Positions 1-7,970 of a stretch of 19,477 bases of DNA are shown one piece after another. The DNA is from an uncultured Clostridia bacterium. GTDB taxonomy: Bacteria > Bacillota > Clostridia > Oscillospirales > Acutalibacteraceae. Every line of letters starts with the position of its first letter. Position 1 is the first letter of the stretch. The stretch covers positions 1 to 19,477 of the forward strand of contig CALEIS010000092.1 in assembly GCA_937877675.1 (NCBI GenBank), in the 5' to 3' direction. The notes below the pieces were generated by a model. That model was not told the origin of the DNA and searched no databases. It was given only the letters and a program-made list of their open reading frames with translations. The translations under genes were made by a program, and so were the position numbers.

Positions 1-3000
1 CAACAACGCCGTTGATAATAATCATTTTACCATTTTCGTCAAACTCATAATATCCAACTGCAATTGGTGTGCCATCGGCATATGTAAGGCCGTTGATTCT
101 TGCTTCATTGAGATAAACAGTTTTGTTTTTAACAATTTCATGTCTGTCACCAATGAAATAGAAATCACCATTAAATTCAACAAGCTGGTATGCTTTTTGC
201 ATTACATCGTCTTTATAGAAATGATTATCTTTTATGCCAGTGAATTTTTGAACAGGTACCGGGTAATTGAAATACTTGTTAGCACTATTGAATGGCTTAG
301 AAAGTATAAGTCCGGTATATTTAATATATTCCCATTCTTCCTCTGTACCGCCATAATAAATATCAATAGACATTGAATAACTGTAGAATGCCCACCATCC
401 GATAGTTGTTAAGCTTCGTGGCCAAAATACCTCTTTTATATTGCGACAATCTTCAAAGGCTTCCATTTCAAGCTCTGTAACACCTTCACAGAGTACTATG
501 GTTTCAAGATTATTGCAATTTTTAAATGCACCCGAGCTTACAACTGACATACTACTTGGAATTGTTACAATTCTAAGGTTATCACAACTAGCAAAAGCAT
601 ACTCTCCAAGTGTCTGAACACCATAAGGGATATCAATACTTGTGAGTCCGTCACAATTTGTGAATGCATTATGACCTATTGCTGTTACGGTATAAGGAAT
701 TTCCACCCTTTTAATACCAATGCAATCTACAAAAGCATCATTACCAATTGTTGTTACACCATCTTCAATAATAAGCTTTTTGATTTCTGTTTTAAAGTCG
801 TTCCATGGGGTGTATTCTTCTTCAGCAATATCATAATCGTACATAGCACCTGTACCTGAAATTACCAAAGTGCCTGTATCACCATAAAATGTCCATGTAA
901 GATTATCACCGCATTTACCTGAAGCAGACTGAACACCGGAATAATCAAATTTGAATATTGCATCTGTTAAGCAAGAGTTACCGCTTTCAATCACAATTTT
1001 GTTCCAATCTTCCAATGTTCCTAAATACTGAACATCAGTAAGTTTATAACATCCATTGAATGCGTTGTATTTAATTTCCGTTACTGTCTTTGGGACTGTA
1101 AGATTTGTAAGTAAGGTGCAATTTTCAAAAGCACACTCACCAATTACAGCCACATTTTTACCGAGAACAACTTTTACAAGAGAGCTACAACCAACGAAAG
1201 CACTAGAAGCAATTTCAGTTACCGTATCTGGAACAGTATAATTTGTCATTTTGTTGCCTACAGGACATTCAATAAGTTTTGTTTTATCCTTATTGAAAAG
1301 CACACCGTACTCATCACTTGAATAATGCTGATTATCCTCATCAACAATAAACTTTTCGAGATTATCACAATATGCAAATGCACTGAAATTGATACTTGCT
1401 ACAGTGTCACCAATTTCAATACTTGTAAGGTTTGAGCAATCAAGAAATGCACATGCACCAATTGTTGTTACACCATCTTCAATAACGACTGACTTAGTAT
1501 CATATGCAAACATTTCCCAAGGACGATCAATAACATATATCTCCCAATGATGGTCCCAATCACACTCATAGTTAGCCATGGCACCAGTGCCGGAAATTAT
1601 CAATGTTCCTGTAACAGTATCAAATTTCCAAGTAACATTTTCACCACAAGAACCTGATGGATGATATGCTTCATCTGAACAATAAACTGTATAATACTTC
1701 AAACTACTAGCATAGTCACCATCATCATTATCTTCTAACAACTTCTTCCACTGAGCTAATGTACCTTTGTAATAAACAATTGTTTCGTTTCGTGAAATTA
1801 TGTATGTGTCCGTTGTAGTTACAGTAGTAGGAATAGTTAAGGATTCCAGTTTGCCACAACCTACAAACGCGCCATAAGAAATTGTTGTTACACCATCATT
1901 AAGAACGATTTTCTTAAGATTATTACAAGAATAGAAAGCTTCGTATCCAATAGTTTCTACTGTGCTTGGAACTGTATATTCAGTTTGTGCACCATTCTGA
2001 GGATATTTAACCAATCTTGTTTTATCCTTATTGAATAATACTCCGTATTCATCATTTGAATAAACAGGATTATTGCTATCAACTGTTATGCTTTCAAGAC
2101 TAGAACAAATACTAAATACATCGCCACCGATAGATGTTACTGTAGAAGGAATTGCTATAGTCTTCAAGTTTTCACAGTAATAGAATGCATAGTGACCTAT
2201 TCTTGTTACACCTTCAGAAATTACTACTTCTTTAATATAATCTCTGTAGTTTATCCATGGGCAATCGTTGTACTCGAAATCATACATATCACCCGTACCG
2301 GAAATTACCATTTTACCGGTGTTGAGATTAAGTGTCCAAGTAGCATTGTCGCCACAGATGGTTGTAACATTTTCTACATCTGTTGGTTCAAAAGTAATTG
2401 AAGTGTACTTTAATTTTGCATTTTTATCCGCATTATATGTAATTCTGGTTTCCCAGTCCTCTTTTGTACCCTTATAAATAATATTTTTAAGATTAGGGCT
2501 TTCATCAAAAGCACGATCTTCGATTGTTGTTACACTTAACGGAATTGTTACAGTTTGAAGGTTTGCAGATTTATTAAATGCATAAGTCTGAACTGTTTTG
2601 ACACTGTCAGGAATTGTATATTCTGTCAATGGGCTACCGCAAGGATACTGGATAAGAATTGTCTTATCCTTATTAAACAACACACCATACTCATCAACTG
2701 AATAATTCGGATTTTCTGCATCAATTGTTATTGCAGTAAGACTTTTACTACCAAAGGCTATCGCACTACCTATTGTTGTTACATTTTTTCCAATTGCTAT
2801 GCTCTTAAGACTATCACAATCAGCAAATGCATAAGAGTTAATTGTTGTGACACTGTCAGGAATTGTTATATTTACAAGGCTATCACAGTTTGCAAAGGCA
2901 TTACTGCCGATTAATGTTAAGCCTTCATTTAAAGTTACATTTTTAAGACTTGTGCAACCGCTGAATGCACTGCTTTTAATTTCTGTTACTGTACTTGGAG

Positions 3001-5557
3001 TTACAATACTTTCAAGTTTAGTACAACCATAGAATGAATAATCGCTAATTACTGTTATGCTATTACCAAAGGTTACACTAACAAGATTTGTACAATTATC
3101 AAAAGCATATTCAACAGTTGATGTTAAGCCATTACCGAGTTTTACACTTGTAAGGCTAGTACAATCACTAAATGCCCATTTCTCCATTTTTGTAACAGAA
3201 TCAGGAATTGTAACACTTTCAAGGCTTGAACAACCTGAGAACGCACTCATCTCAATTGTTTTTAAACTCTTACCAAATGTTACAGTTTTAAGTTTAGCAC
3301 AATCCTGAAATGCACCTGAACGGATTATAATTACACTATCACCTATTACTACGTTTTCAAGATTTCTGCATTGTGAAAATGCACTTAATGAAATCATTGT
3401 TACGCCATCACCTATTACAACACTTGTAAGGCCAATACAATGCTCGAATGCATACATACCAATTGTGTTAATATTATCAGAAAGTGTAATACTTGCAAGA
3501 CTATTACACATCTCAAATGAATAATCTCCAATTGAAGTTACACTGTCAGGAATTACTATACTTTCAAGAGCATAACATTCTCTGAATGCATTTTTACCAA
3601 TTGTTGTTATGCCATCTTCAATAATAACTTTTTTAATTTCCCTTTCATATTCTTCCCATGGGCGGTCATTAAGATTGTAATTACCCATAGAACCTTTACC
3701 GAAAATAGTTAATGTAGCTGTTTCTTCATCATATTTCCACTCCATATACTTACCGGGAGTATCAGGAGTTATTTCTTCACCCTCGGGTTTATCCGGATTT
3801 TCTCCAGGGATTGTAAATGGTGTTGCATTTACAAATGGGTCGTTATTCTCTTCAATAGTGATTGCTTTCCAATCTGAATATTCACCTGCATAATTAATCT
3901 TTTCCAAACTTGTGCAACCATTAAACGCACCTGCTTCAACAGTTTTAAGGCTCTTTGGAATTGTTACATTAACAAGCTTTGAGCAGTTAGCAAATGCATT
4001 TGCTTCAATTGTAATTACACCCTCAGGAATTACAACTGTTGTAAAATCACTGCAATTAGCAAATAAATTTGCAGGAATTGCTGTTATGCCTTCTGAGAAA
4101 ACGACTGAACTGATTTTACAATTCAAAAATGCACTTGTGCCGATTGATTTTAAAGTTGAAGGAAGTTTTACTTCAACAAGCTTTGAACAATAGGCAAACG
4201 CCTCATTACCAATTACTTCTACGCCATCAAGTATAGTTATGCTTGTAACACCATTACAACCATAAAAGGCTTTATCATTAATATTTGTAACACTACCTGG
4301 AATAGTTATACTTGTAATACCTGAACAAGCATAAAATGCTTCTTCAGCAATTTTCTTTGTGCCTTCTTTTATCTGAACATCGCCACTAATTGATGTATTA
4401 GCAACGATTAAATAATCATTAATATATAAAACATCATTTTCCCAGTTTTCAGTATTGTTACAAAAAGCTGTTCCTGTGAAAGCATTAGCACCAATTGTTG
4501 TTACACTTTCAGGTATTGTCACACTTGCAAGATTGTCACAATTTCTGAATGAATTTGCACTAATTTTTGTAACACTATCAGGAATTGTAACATTTGTAAG
4601 TGCATCACATTCATAGAATACATACTGATTGATTGTTGTAAGGCTACTATTTTCACTAAAAACAATGTTTTTAAGTCCTGAACAACCATTAAATGCATAT
4701 TCCTCAATTGTTGTAACACTTGCAGGAATTGTTACAGCTGCCAATGCTGTACAACCATCAAAAGCATAAGAGCCAATTGTTGTTACATAATTAGAAATTA
4801 TCACATCATTAAGATTTTTACATCCTTTAAATGCATTAGGAGCAATATTTGTTACACCTGCTGGAATTGTATAACTTGTTGCTTTGTTACCCATAGGGTA
4901 TTTGATAAGTGTTGTTCTATCTTTATTAAACAGTACGCCAAATTCATCACTTGAATATGTAGCATTATTAACATCAACTGTTATACATGAAAGAGATGAA
5001 CAGCCGTCAAATGCTCTGTCGAAGATTGATGTTACGCCTTTAGAAATTGTAATATCTGTAAGAGATGAACAACCTTCAAATGCAGATGAACCAATTGTTG
5101 TAACACTTGCAGGTATTGTAAAACTTGTAAGTCCAGTACAACTAGCAAATGTACCCTCACGAATTGTTGTTATACCCTCGGGAAGTGTTACACTTGTAAG
5201 AACTTTACAAGCACTAAATGCTCTCTTGCCAATCTCTGTAACACTATCTGGAATTGTAATCTTTGTCACCTTACCAAAACTATAAAAAGCATACTCTCCA
5301 ATTGAGGTTACGCCGTCAGAGATAACAACTTCCTTAATGTTATCTTCATATTTCTCCCATGGGCGATTGCTGAAACTATAATTATCCATGTCACCTGTGC
5401 CTGAAATCGTCAATACACATGTTGATGTGTTATAACTCCATGTGAGATTTTCACCACAAGGACCTGTATATGTAGCAGCACTTGCGGTGATTGGTACGAT
5501 GGATAACACCATCATAATTGCTAAGAATACCGATAAAAATTTTTGTGTTCTTCGCAT
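1..5557 (-). CDS. Giant secreted BspA-like leucine-rich-repeat surface protein (C-terminus outside window)
   Basis: The minus-strand frame stays open from an ATG at 5557 to position 1, so at least 1852 residues are present and the stop is missing. It begins with a signal peptide (MRRTQKFLSVFLAIMMVLS, then an Ala-rich cleavage region ending ASA). About 48 repeats of roughly 23 residues follow, of the form AF-x-x-C-x-x-L-x-x-(I/V)-x-(I/L)-P-x-(S/G)-V-T-x-I, which is the LRR_5/BspA pattern. The array is cut into five units. Each opens with a beta-rich cap (CG(E/D)N-x-TW ... ISGTG-x-M ... PW) and closes with a Y-x-GT-x-x-x-W element. Four inserts carry DE(Y/F)GVLFNKD. Near position 1 comes a non-LRR C-terminal module containing YYEFDENGKM. 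An AGGAG-rich ribosome site precedes the ATG. BspA-like proteins are exported and often bind host or matrix proteins; the ligand here is unknown. The anchoring signal is not visible. Family call is secure, function open. Confidence 0.93.
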   Translation of the reverse strand, partial: MRRTQKFLSVFLAIMMVLSIVPITASAATYTGPCGENLTWSYNTSTCVLTISGTGDMDNYSFSNRPWEKYEDNIKEVVISDGVTSIGEYAFYSFGKVTKITIPDSVTEIGKRAFSACKVLTSVTLPEGITTIREGTFASCTGLTSFTIPASVTTIGSSAFEGCSSLTDITISKGVTSIFDRAFDGCSSLSCITVDVNNATYSSDEFGVLFNKDRTTLIKYPMGNKATSYTIPAGVTNIAPNAFKGCKNLNDVIISNYVTTIGSYAFDGCTALAAVTIPASVTTIEEYAFNGCSGLKNIVFSENSSLTTINQYVFYECDALTNVTIPDSVTKISANSFRNCDNLASVTIPESVTTIGANAFTGTAFCNNTENWENDVLYINDYLIVANTSISGDVQIKEGTKKIAEEAFYACSGITSITIPGSVTNINDKAFYGCNGVTSITILDGVEVIGNEAFAYCSKLVEVKLPSTLKSIGTSAFLNCKISSVVFSEGITAIPANLFANCSDFTTVVIPEGVITIEANAFANCSKLVNVTIPKSLKTVEAGAFNGCTSLEKINYAGEYSDWKAITIEENNDPFVNATPFTIPGENPDKPEGEEITPDTPGKYMEWKYDEETATLTIFGKGSMGNYNLNDRPWEEYEREIKKVIIEDGITTIGKNAFRECYALESIVIPDSVTSIGDYSFEMCNSLASITLSDNINTIGMYAFEHCIGLTSVVIGDGVTMISLSAFSQCRNLENVVIGDSVIIIRSGAFQDCAKLKTVTFGKSLKTIEMSAFSGCSSLESVTIPDSVTKMEKWAFSDCTSLTSVKLGNGLTSTVEYAFDNCTNLVSVTFGNSITVISDYSFYGCTKLESIVTPSTVTEIKSSAFSGCTSLKNVTLNEGLTLIGSNAFANCDSLVNITIPDSVTTINSYAFADCDSLKSIAIGKNVTTIGSAIAFGSKSLTAITIDAENPNYSVDEYGVLFNKDKTILIQYPCGSPLTEYTIPDSVKTVQTYAFNKSANLQTVTIPLSVTTIEDRAFDESPNLKNIIYKGTKEDWETRITYNADKNAKLKYTSITFEPTDVENVTTICGDNATWTLNLNTGKMVISGTGDMYDFEYNDCPWINYRDYIKEVVISEGVTRIGHYAFYYCENLKTIAIPSTVTSIGGDVFSICSSLESITVDSNNPVYSNDEYGVLFNKDKTRLVKYPQNGAQTEYTVPSTVETIGYEAFYSCNNLKKIVLNDGVTTISYGAFVGCGKLESLTIPTTVTTTDTYIISRNETIVYYKGTLAQWKKLLEDNDDGDYASSLKYYTVYCSDEAYHPSGSCGENVTWKFDTVTGTLIISGTGAMANYECDWDHHWEIYVIDRPWEMFAYDTKSVVIEDGVTTIGACAFLDCSNLTSIEIGDTVASINFSAFAYCDNLEKFIVDEDNQHYSSDEYGVLFNKDKTKLIECPVGNKMTNYTVPDTVTEIASSAFVGCSSLVKVVLGKNVAVIGECAFENCTLLTNLTVPKTVTEIKYNAFNGCYKLTDVQYLGTLEDWNKIVIESGNSCLTDAIFKFDYSGVQSASGKCGDNLTWTFYGDTGTLVISGTGAMYDYDIAEEEYTPWNDFKTEIKKLIIEDGVTTIGNDAFVDCIGIKRVEIPYTVTAIGHNAFTNCDGLTSIDIPYGVQTLGEYAFASCDNLRIVTIPSSMSVVSSGAFKNCNNLETIVLCEGVTELEMEAFEDCRNIKEVFWPRSLTTIGWWAFYSYSMSIDIYYGGTEEEWEYIKYTGLILSKPFNSANKYFNYPVPVQKFTGIKDNHFYKDDVMQKAYQLVEFNGDFYFIGDRHEIVKNKTVYLNEARINGLTYADGTPIAVGYYEFDENGKMIIINGVV
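370..5320 (-). repeat. Coding array of ~69-nt LRR_5 repeats in five units with caps
   Basis: This is the DNA side of the LRR protein: tandem, diverged ~69-nt repeats whose plus-strand look is aattgttgttacac...gcatt. Caps lie near 5330-5470, 3640-3745, 2240-2357, 1510-1650 and 790-910. The LRR counts per unit, in translation order, are about 18, 15, 4, 5 and 6. Repeats are diverged enough that the frame can be followed without ambiguity, but they would be prone to recombination and to assembly collapse. Confidence 0.85.
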
Positions 5558-5713
5558 AAAACCCTCTCCTATTTTTATAATTCAATGGTATCATAATCAA
5601 CTATAAATTTCAAGAAATAAGTTAAATTTTGTATCAAATGCCTATAATATTGTTATTTTTTGCTTTAACACCTCTCTCATTATTTTTTTGTGTATATTTC
5701 TCCTAATTTAAGG

Positions 5714-5756
5714 ATACACATTTTAGATGTATATGTCAATACACATTTTAGATGTA
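5714..5756. promoter_or_regulatory. Two 18-nt direct repeats, candidate operator between LRR gene and HTH regulator
   Basis: The 18-mer atacacattttagatgta occurs exactly at 5714-5731 and again at 5739-5756, 25 nt apart, so about 2.4 helical turns. Each copy is itself an imperfect palindrome (TACA...TGTA ends). They lie 27 nt before the start of the plus-strand HTH gene and about 160 nt before the divergent LRR gene. This placement suits binding by the adjacent regulator, for autoregulation, control of the surface protein, or both. A possible -10 (TAAAAT, 5760-5765) follows the second copy. The role is inferred. Confidence 0.5.
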
Positions 5757-5782
5757 CGATAAAATTGTTTTGGTGATAGAAA

Positions 5783-5992
5783 ATGTATTATAAACGAATT
5801 CGAGAACTCAGAGAAGACAATGATATTTTGCAAAAAGATGTTGCAAAAGTTCTTAACACAACCCAACAACATTACAGCCGAATTGAAAATGGTTCAACAG
5901 AAATTACTGCTGACAGAATAGTTACTCTTGCAAAATTTTATAATGTAACATCGGATTATATTTTAGGTTTAATTGATAGTAAGGAACGGTAA
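5783..5992 (+). CDS. Small XRE-family (Cro/C1-type) HTH regulator
   Basis: A 69-residue protein that is almost entirely one HTH_3 domain. It starts with KRIRELREDNDILQKDVAK. The recognition-helix region is TTQQHYSRIENG (residues 26-37), and the domain closes with the typical L-x-x-(I/L)A-x-x-x-x-V-(T/S)-x-DY-(I/L)-L-G-L pattern (TLAKFYNVTSDYILGL, 48-63). It has no sensor or dimerisation extension, so it is a stand-alone DNA-binding protein. The start is supported by GGTGA (5772-5776) six bases upstream. It is transcribed divergently from the giant LRR gene and is preceded by two exact 18-nt repeats that could be its operator. A hairpin terminator overlaps its stop codon. The DNA targets cannot be read from sequence alone. 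Confidence 0.88.
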   Translation: MYYKRIRELREDNDILQKDVAKVLNTTQQHYSRIENGSTEITADRIVTLAKFYNVTSDYILGLIDSKER

Positions 5993-6010
5993 ACATATAC
6001 CGTTCTTTTT
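5984..6010 (+). terminator. Intrinsic terminator overlapping the stop of the first HTH gene
   Basis: GAACGGTA (5984-5991) pairs perfectly with TACCGTTC (5998-6005) around a 6-nt loop, followed at once by five T. The left arm includes the last codon and the first two bases of the TAA stop at 5990-5992. The gene is therefore monocistronic. Confidence 0.85.
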
Positions 6011-6108
6011 ATGTTATTATATTTTACGATTGCTTTAAACCCATAATGCAAAACAGCAGTTTTATTTGACAAAAAAAGTAGAATAAATCATCAAAGTTAT
6101 ATATTCTC

Positions 6109-6144
6109 TGATACATTTAAACATCGTACTACTAAGATGTATCA
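6109..6144. promoter_or_regulatory. Inverted repeat TGATACAT...ATGTATCA, candidate operator
   Basis: Exact 8-bp arms at 6109-6116 and 6137-6144 are separated by 20 nt. The right half, ctaAGATGTATc, resembles the TTAGATGTAT core of the direct repeats at 5714-5756, so one protein could recognise both sites. The site lies about 130 nt upstream of the second HTH gene. No confident promoter hexamers flank it. Confidence 0.4.
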
Positions 6145-6196
6145 AAATATTTCTTATTTCCCTAAAAACACCATATCACAGATAATCAAAACAAAC

Positions 6197-6231
6197 AATT
6201 AACCTATTGGTACACTACTATTTGGTTAATT
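6197..6231. promoter_or_regulatory. Inverted repeat AATTAACC...GGTTAATT before the second HTH gene
   Basis: Exact 8-bp arms at 6197-6204 and 6224-6231 with a 19-nt spacer end 45 nt before the likely start at 6276. A candidate -10, TATACT (6243-6248), follows directly, so a dimer bound here would overlap or abut the promoter. The wide spacing favours a protein site over an RNA hairpin. The function is inferred. Confidence 0.4.
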
Positions 6232-6265
6232 ATATTTAAGATATACTAATGGTAAAATTTACCTT

Positions 6266-6270
6266 GGTGA
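6266..6270 (+). promoter_or_regulatory. Ribosome binding site deciding the start of the second HTH gene
   Basis: GGTGA lies five bases before the ATG at 6276. The same GGTGA precedes the sister gene at 5783. The in-frame ATG at 6249 has no purine-rich site and would add a hydrophobic stub (MVKFTLVIV) that is foreign to the HTH fold, so 6276 is preferred. Confidence 0.65.
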
Positions 6271-6275
6271 TTGTA

Positions 6276-6473
6276 ATGATTAAAACAAATATTCAAAATT
6301 TGCTTAATAAAAAGGGAAAAACCAGGTACTGGTTGGTAAAGGAAATGCAAACTACATATAAAACTGTCAACAAACTTTGCGACAATACATTGACAGGATT
6401 GCAACTAGACACTATTGAAAAGCTTTGTGATATTCTTGAATGTTCTCCAAATGATTTATTTATAATTGAATAA
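6276..6473 (+). CDS. Small Cro/C1-type HTH regulator (HTH_26-like)
   Basis: A 65-residue protein from the preferred start. It matches the short YozG/HTH_26 style of Cro-like repressors: an N-terminal helix with IQNLLNKKGKTRYWLVKEM, a turn and recognition segment TTYKTVNKLCDNT (about 26-38), then TIEKLCDILECSPNDLF (46-62), the hallmark C-terminal half of these domains. It has no other domain. It is not a close copy of the 69-residue regulator upstream, and the gap of about 280 nt between them contains two inverted repeats. The gene is followed by a strong bidirectional terminator. No toxin, integrase or phage gene is adjacent, so an antitoxin or prophage origin is possible but unsupported. Confidence 0.82.
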   Translation: MIKTNIQNLLNKKGKTRYWLVKEMQTTYKTVNKLCDNTLTGLQLDTIEKLCDILECSPNDLFIIE

Positions 6474-6478
6474 AACAA

Positions 6479-6514
6479 AAAATACCCTCGTGCAATTAAG
6501 TACGAGGGTATTTT
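6479..6514. terminator. Bidirectional intrinsic terminator between convergent genes
   Basis: AAAATACCCTCGT (6479-6491) pairs perfectly over 13 bp with ACGAGGGTATTTT (6502-6514) around a 10-nt loop. A/T tracts on both sides give a T-rich tail in either direction. It ends the second HTH gene on the plus strand and the seven-gene folate operon on the minus strand. Confidence 0.92.
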
Positions 6515-6580
6515 ATAGTTAATCTGAATCTACTGAACATATTCTTGTAGGTAACAGTTATCACATCATCTACTACATTA

Positions 6581-7465
6581 TTAATCAACAAACTCCATAT
6601 TATTTACTTCTTCTTTTTGTTCTTTAGTTTTTATGATTTCAGAATAGTTGCGTTTGACATCAATGTAATCATAGAATTTCTTTACACGAAGGCTTACCTT
6701 AAAATCACGATTACAGTTTTCGCAATAAAACACTCCACGGAATGACTGATTCATAAATTTCCATTTCTTTTTAACCTGAACCTTACCACCACAGATATCA
6801 CAAAAGCAATTAAAGAGATTTTTATCAATCAAAGGGTCGTTTTTATCTTTAATTACATATGGCTTGAATAAGAGTCTTAAATAAAAGTCTTCATCACAAT
6901 TTCTTATAAAAGTAGTGAGTTTTTCAGTATCATATGTCTTTTTAAAGCACTCTGCACTTAACAGACTATCGTCAAGTGCTCTGTGATGCGGGTATTTTTC
7001 TGGGTCAATTTCAAGACATTCTGCAGCATAGGAAAGACCTGCTTGTTGAACATTTTCCATATTGATAAACTGCTGACAATAAATCTGCAAATCAACATAT
7101 TTCCTTATACAATCAATTGTATCCTTATGTAAGAAATGTTTGTAATTTGAAAGAAGTGTTCTAATATCAGTATCACCCCAAGTGAGAATGACACTCTCTT
7201 CCCCCACCCAATCACTAAATTCATCCATTACTTTTGACAATGGCTTTCCACCACGGATATCATCATTTGTAATGTGGGTCAAATCTTTAATCTTAGAACG
7301 CAATTTTTTTGAAATAATTGGTTTAATTAATTCTGAAAAAGTGCTGACTTGCTCTAAATTTTCATCGAGCTTAACTGCACCAATCTCAATAATTTCATTT
7401 ACGAATTTTTGAGCAGATTTCATATATGCGTTATTCCACTCAAGGTCCATAATTATGTAATACAT
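6581..7465 (-). CDS. DEDDh 3'-5' exonuclease with C-terminal zinc ribbon (ERI-1/KapD-like)
   Basis: 294 residues. The N-terminal half is an RNase T/DnaQ-type exonuclease. Exo I is IIMDLEWN (D7, E9), the Exo II acidic residue lies in TWGDTDIRTL (D98/D100), and Exo III is HHRALDD (H161, D166), which completes a DEDDh set for two-metal cleavage of nucleic-acid 3' ends. The layout (WN after DLE, HRALDD) resembles the ERI-1/KapD branch, which acts on RNA or short DNA. The C-terminal part adds a probable Zn-binding pair, CDIC (222-225) and CENC (248-251), and a Lys/Glu-rich tail. It is the last gene of the folate operon, 16 nt after folK. A metabolic link to folate is not evident and co-transcription may be incidental. 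Substrate is unknown. Confidence 0.85.
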   Translation of the reverse strand: MYYIIMDLEWNNAYMKSAQKFVNEIIEIGAVKLDENLEQVSTFSELIKPIISKKLRSKIKDLTHITNDDIRGGKPLSKVMDEFSDWVGEESVILTWGDTDIRTLLSNYKHFLHKDTIDCIRKYVDLQIYCQQFINMENVQQAGLSYAAECLEIDPEKYPHHRALDDSLLSAECFKKTYDTEKLTTFIRNCDEDFYLRLLFKPYVIKDKNDPLIDKNLFNCFCDICGGKVQVKKKWKFMNQSFRGVFYCENCNRDFKVSLRVKKFYDYIDVKRNYSEIIKTKEQKEEVNNMEFVD

Positions 7466-7481
7466 AAGTCACCTGAATCTA

Positions 7482-7970
7482 CTAATCTATTTTTAACTCA
7501 TCCTTTGAGCAGTAATATCTTACTCCCTCAAATTTTTCTTTTTGAATATCATTTTTATCAATGAACATACTTTCAAAATCAATATCTGACAATGGAACTA
7601 ATACAAACCCTCTCTCCATCATTCTTGGATGTGGCAAAATTAAGGTTTCTGTATTTTTAGTTTCATCACCATATAAAAGCAAATCAATATCAATTACACG
7701 GGGTCCGTTTTTGATTGTTCTTATCCTGCCAAGTCCTGCTTCAATACCAAGTGCTGCACCAAGAAGATTATCAGAATTAAGCTCTGTTTCCACTTCAACA
7801 ACAATATTTAAAAAATCATCCTGGTTATCATACCCAACTGGGTCTGTTTCATAGATATTTGATACTTGTGTAACACTGGTCAATGGTAGTAGATTTAAAG
7901 CATCAATAGAATTTTGTAAATTCTCCATTCTATTGCCGATATTTGTACCTATACCTAAATATGCTTTCAT
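7482..7970 (-). CDS. folK: 2-amino-4-hydroxy-6-hydroxymethyldihydropteridine pyrophosphokinase (HPPK)
   Basis: A 162-residue cytoplasmic enzyme that transfers pyrophosphate from ATP to 6-hydroxymethyl-7,8-dihydropterin, making the substrate of FolP. Family marks are the opening AYLGIGTNIGNR (3-14), the N-terminal pterin-side region YETDPVGYDNQDDFLN (40-55), GRIRTIKNGPRVIDIDLLLY with the two Mg-binding aspartates (D94, D96), and the late ILPHPRMMERGFVLVPL (111-127). The length is normal for a stand-alone HPPK. It overlaps folB by four bases, suggesting translational coupling. It is followed by the exonuclease gene after 16 nt. No unusual feature was noted. Confidence 0.96.
   Translation of the reverse strand: MKAYLGIGTNIGNRMENLQNSIDALNLLPLTSVTQVSNIYETDPVGYDNQDDFLNIVVEVETELNSDNLLGAALGIEAGLGRIRTIKNGPRVIDIDLLLYGDETKNTETLILPHPRMMERGFVLVPLSDIDFESMFIDKNDIQKEKFEGVRYYCSKDELKID

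Noticed and set aside
4519..4719. Minus-strand frame of 66 residues inside the LRR gene
   Set aside because: It is out of frame with the continuous LRR reading frame and is a repeat-derived shadow.
140..5285. Many plus-strand open frames of 60-130 residues across the left 5 kb
   Set aside because: They are antisense shadows of the repetitive LRR gene; their low-complexity 'proteins' mirror the repeats and lack ribosome sites.
370..5320. Regularly spaced repeats that could suggest a CRISPR array
   Set aside because: The ~69-nt units are diverged, have no unique spacers and translate to LRR_5 motifs.
6249..6275. Upstream ATG at 6249 as start of the second HTH gene
   Set aside because: There is no ribosome site before it and the extra nine residues are hydrophobic and not part of the domain; GGTGA supports 6276.
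5783..6473. Two small HTH genes as a toxin-antitoxin or prophage remnant
   Set aside because: No toxin, integrase, recombinase or structural phage gene is adjacent; both look like intact stand-alone regulators.
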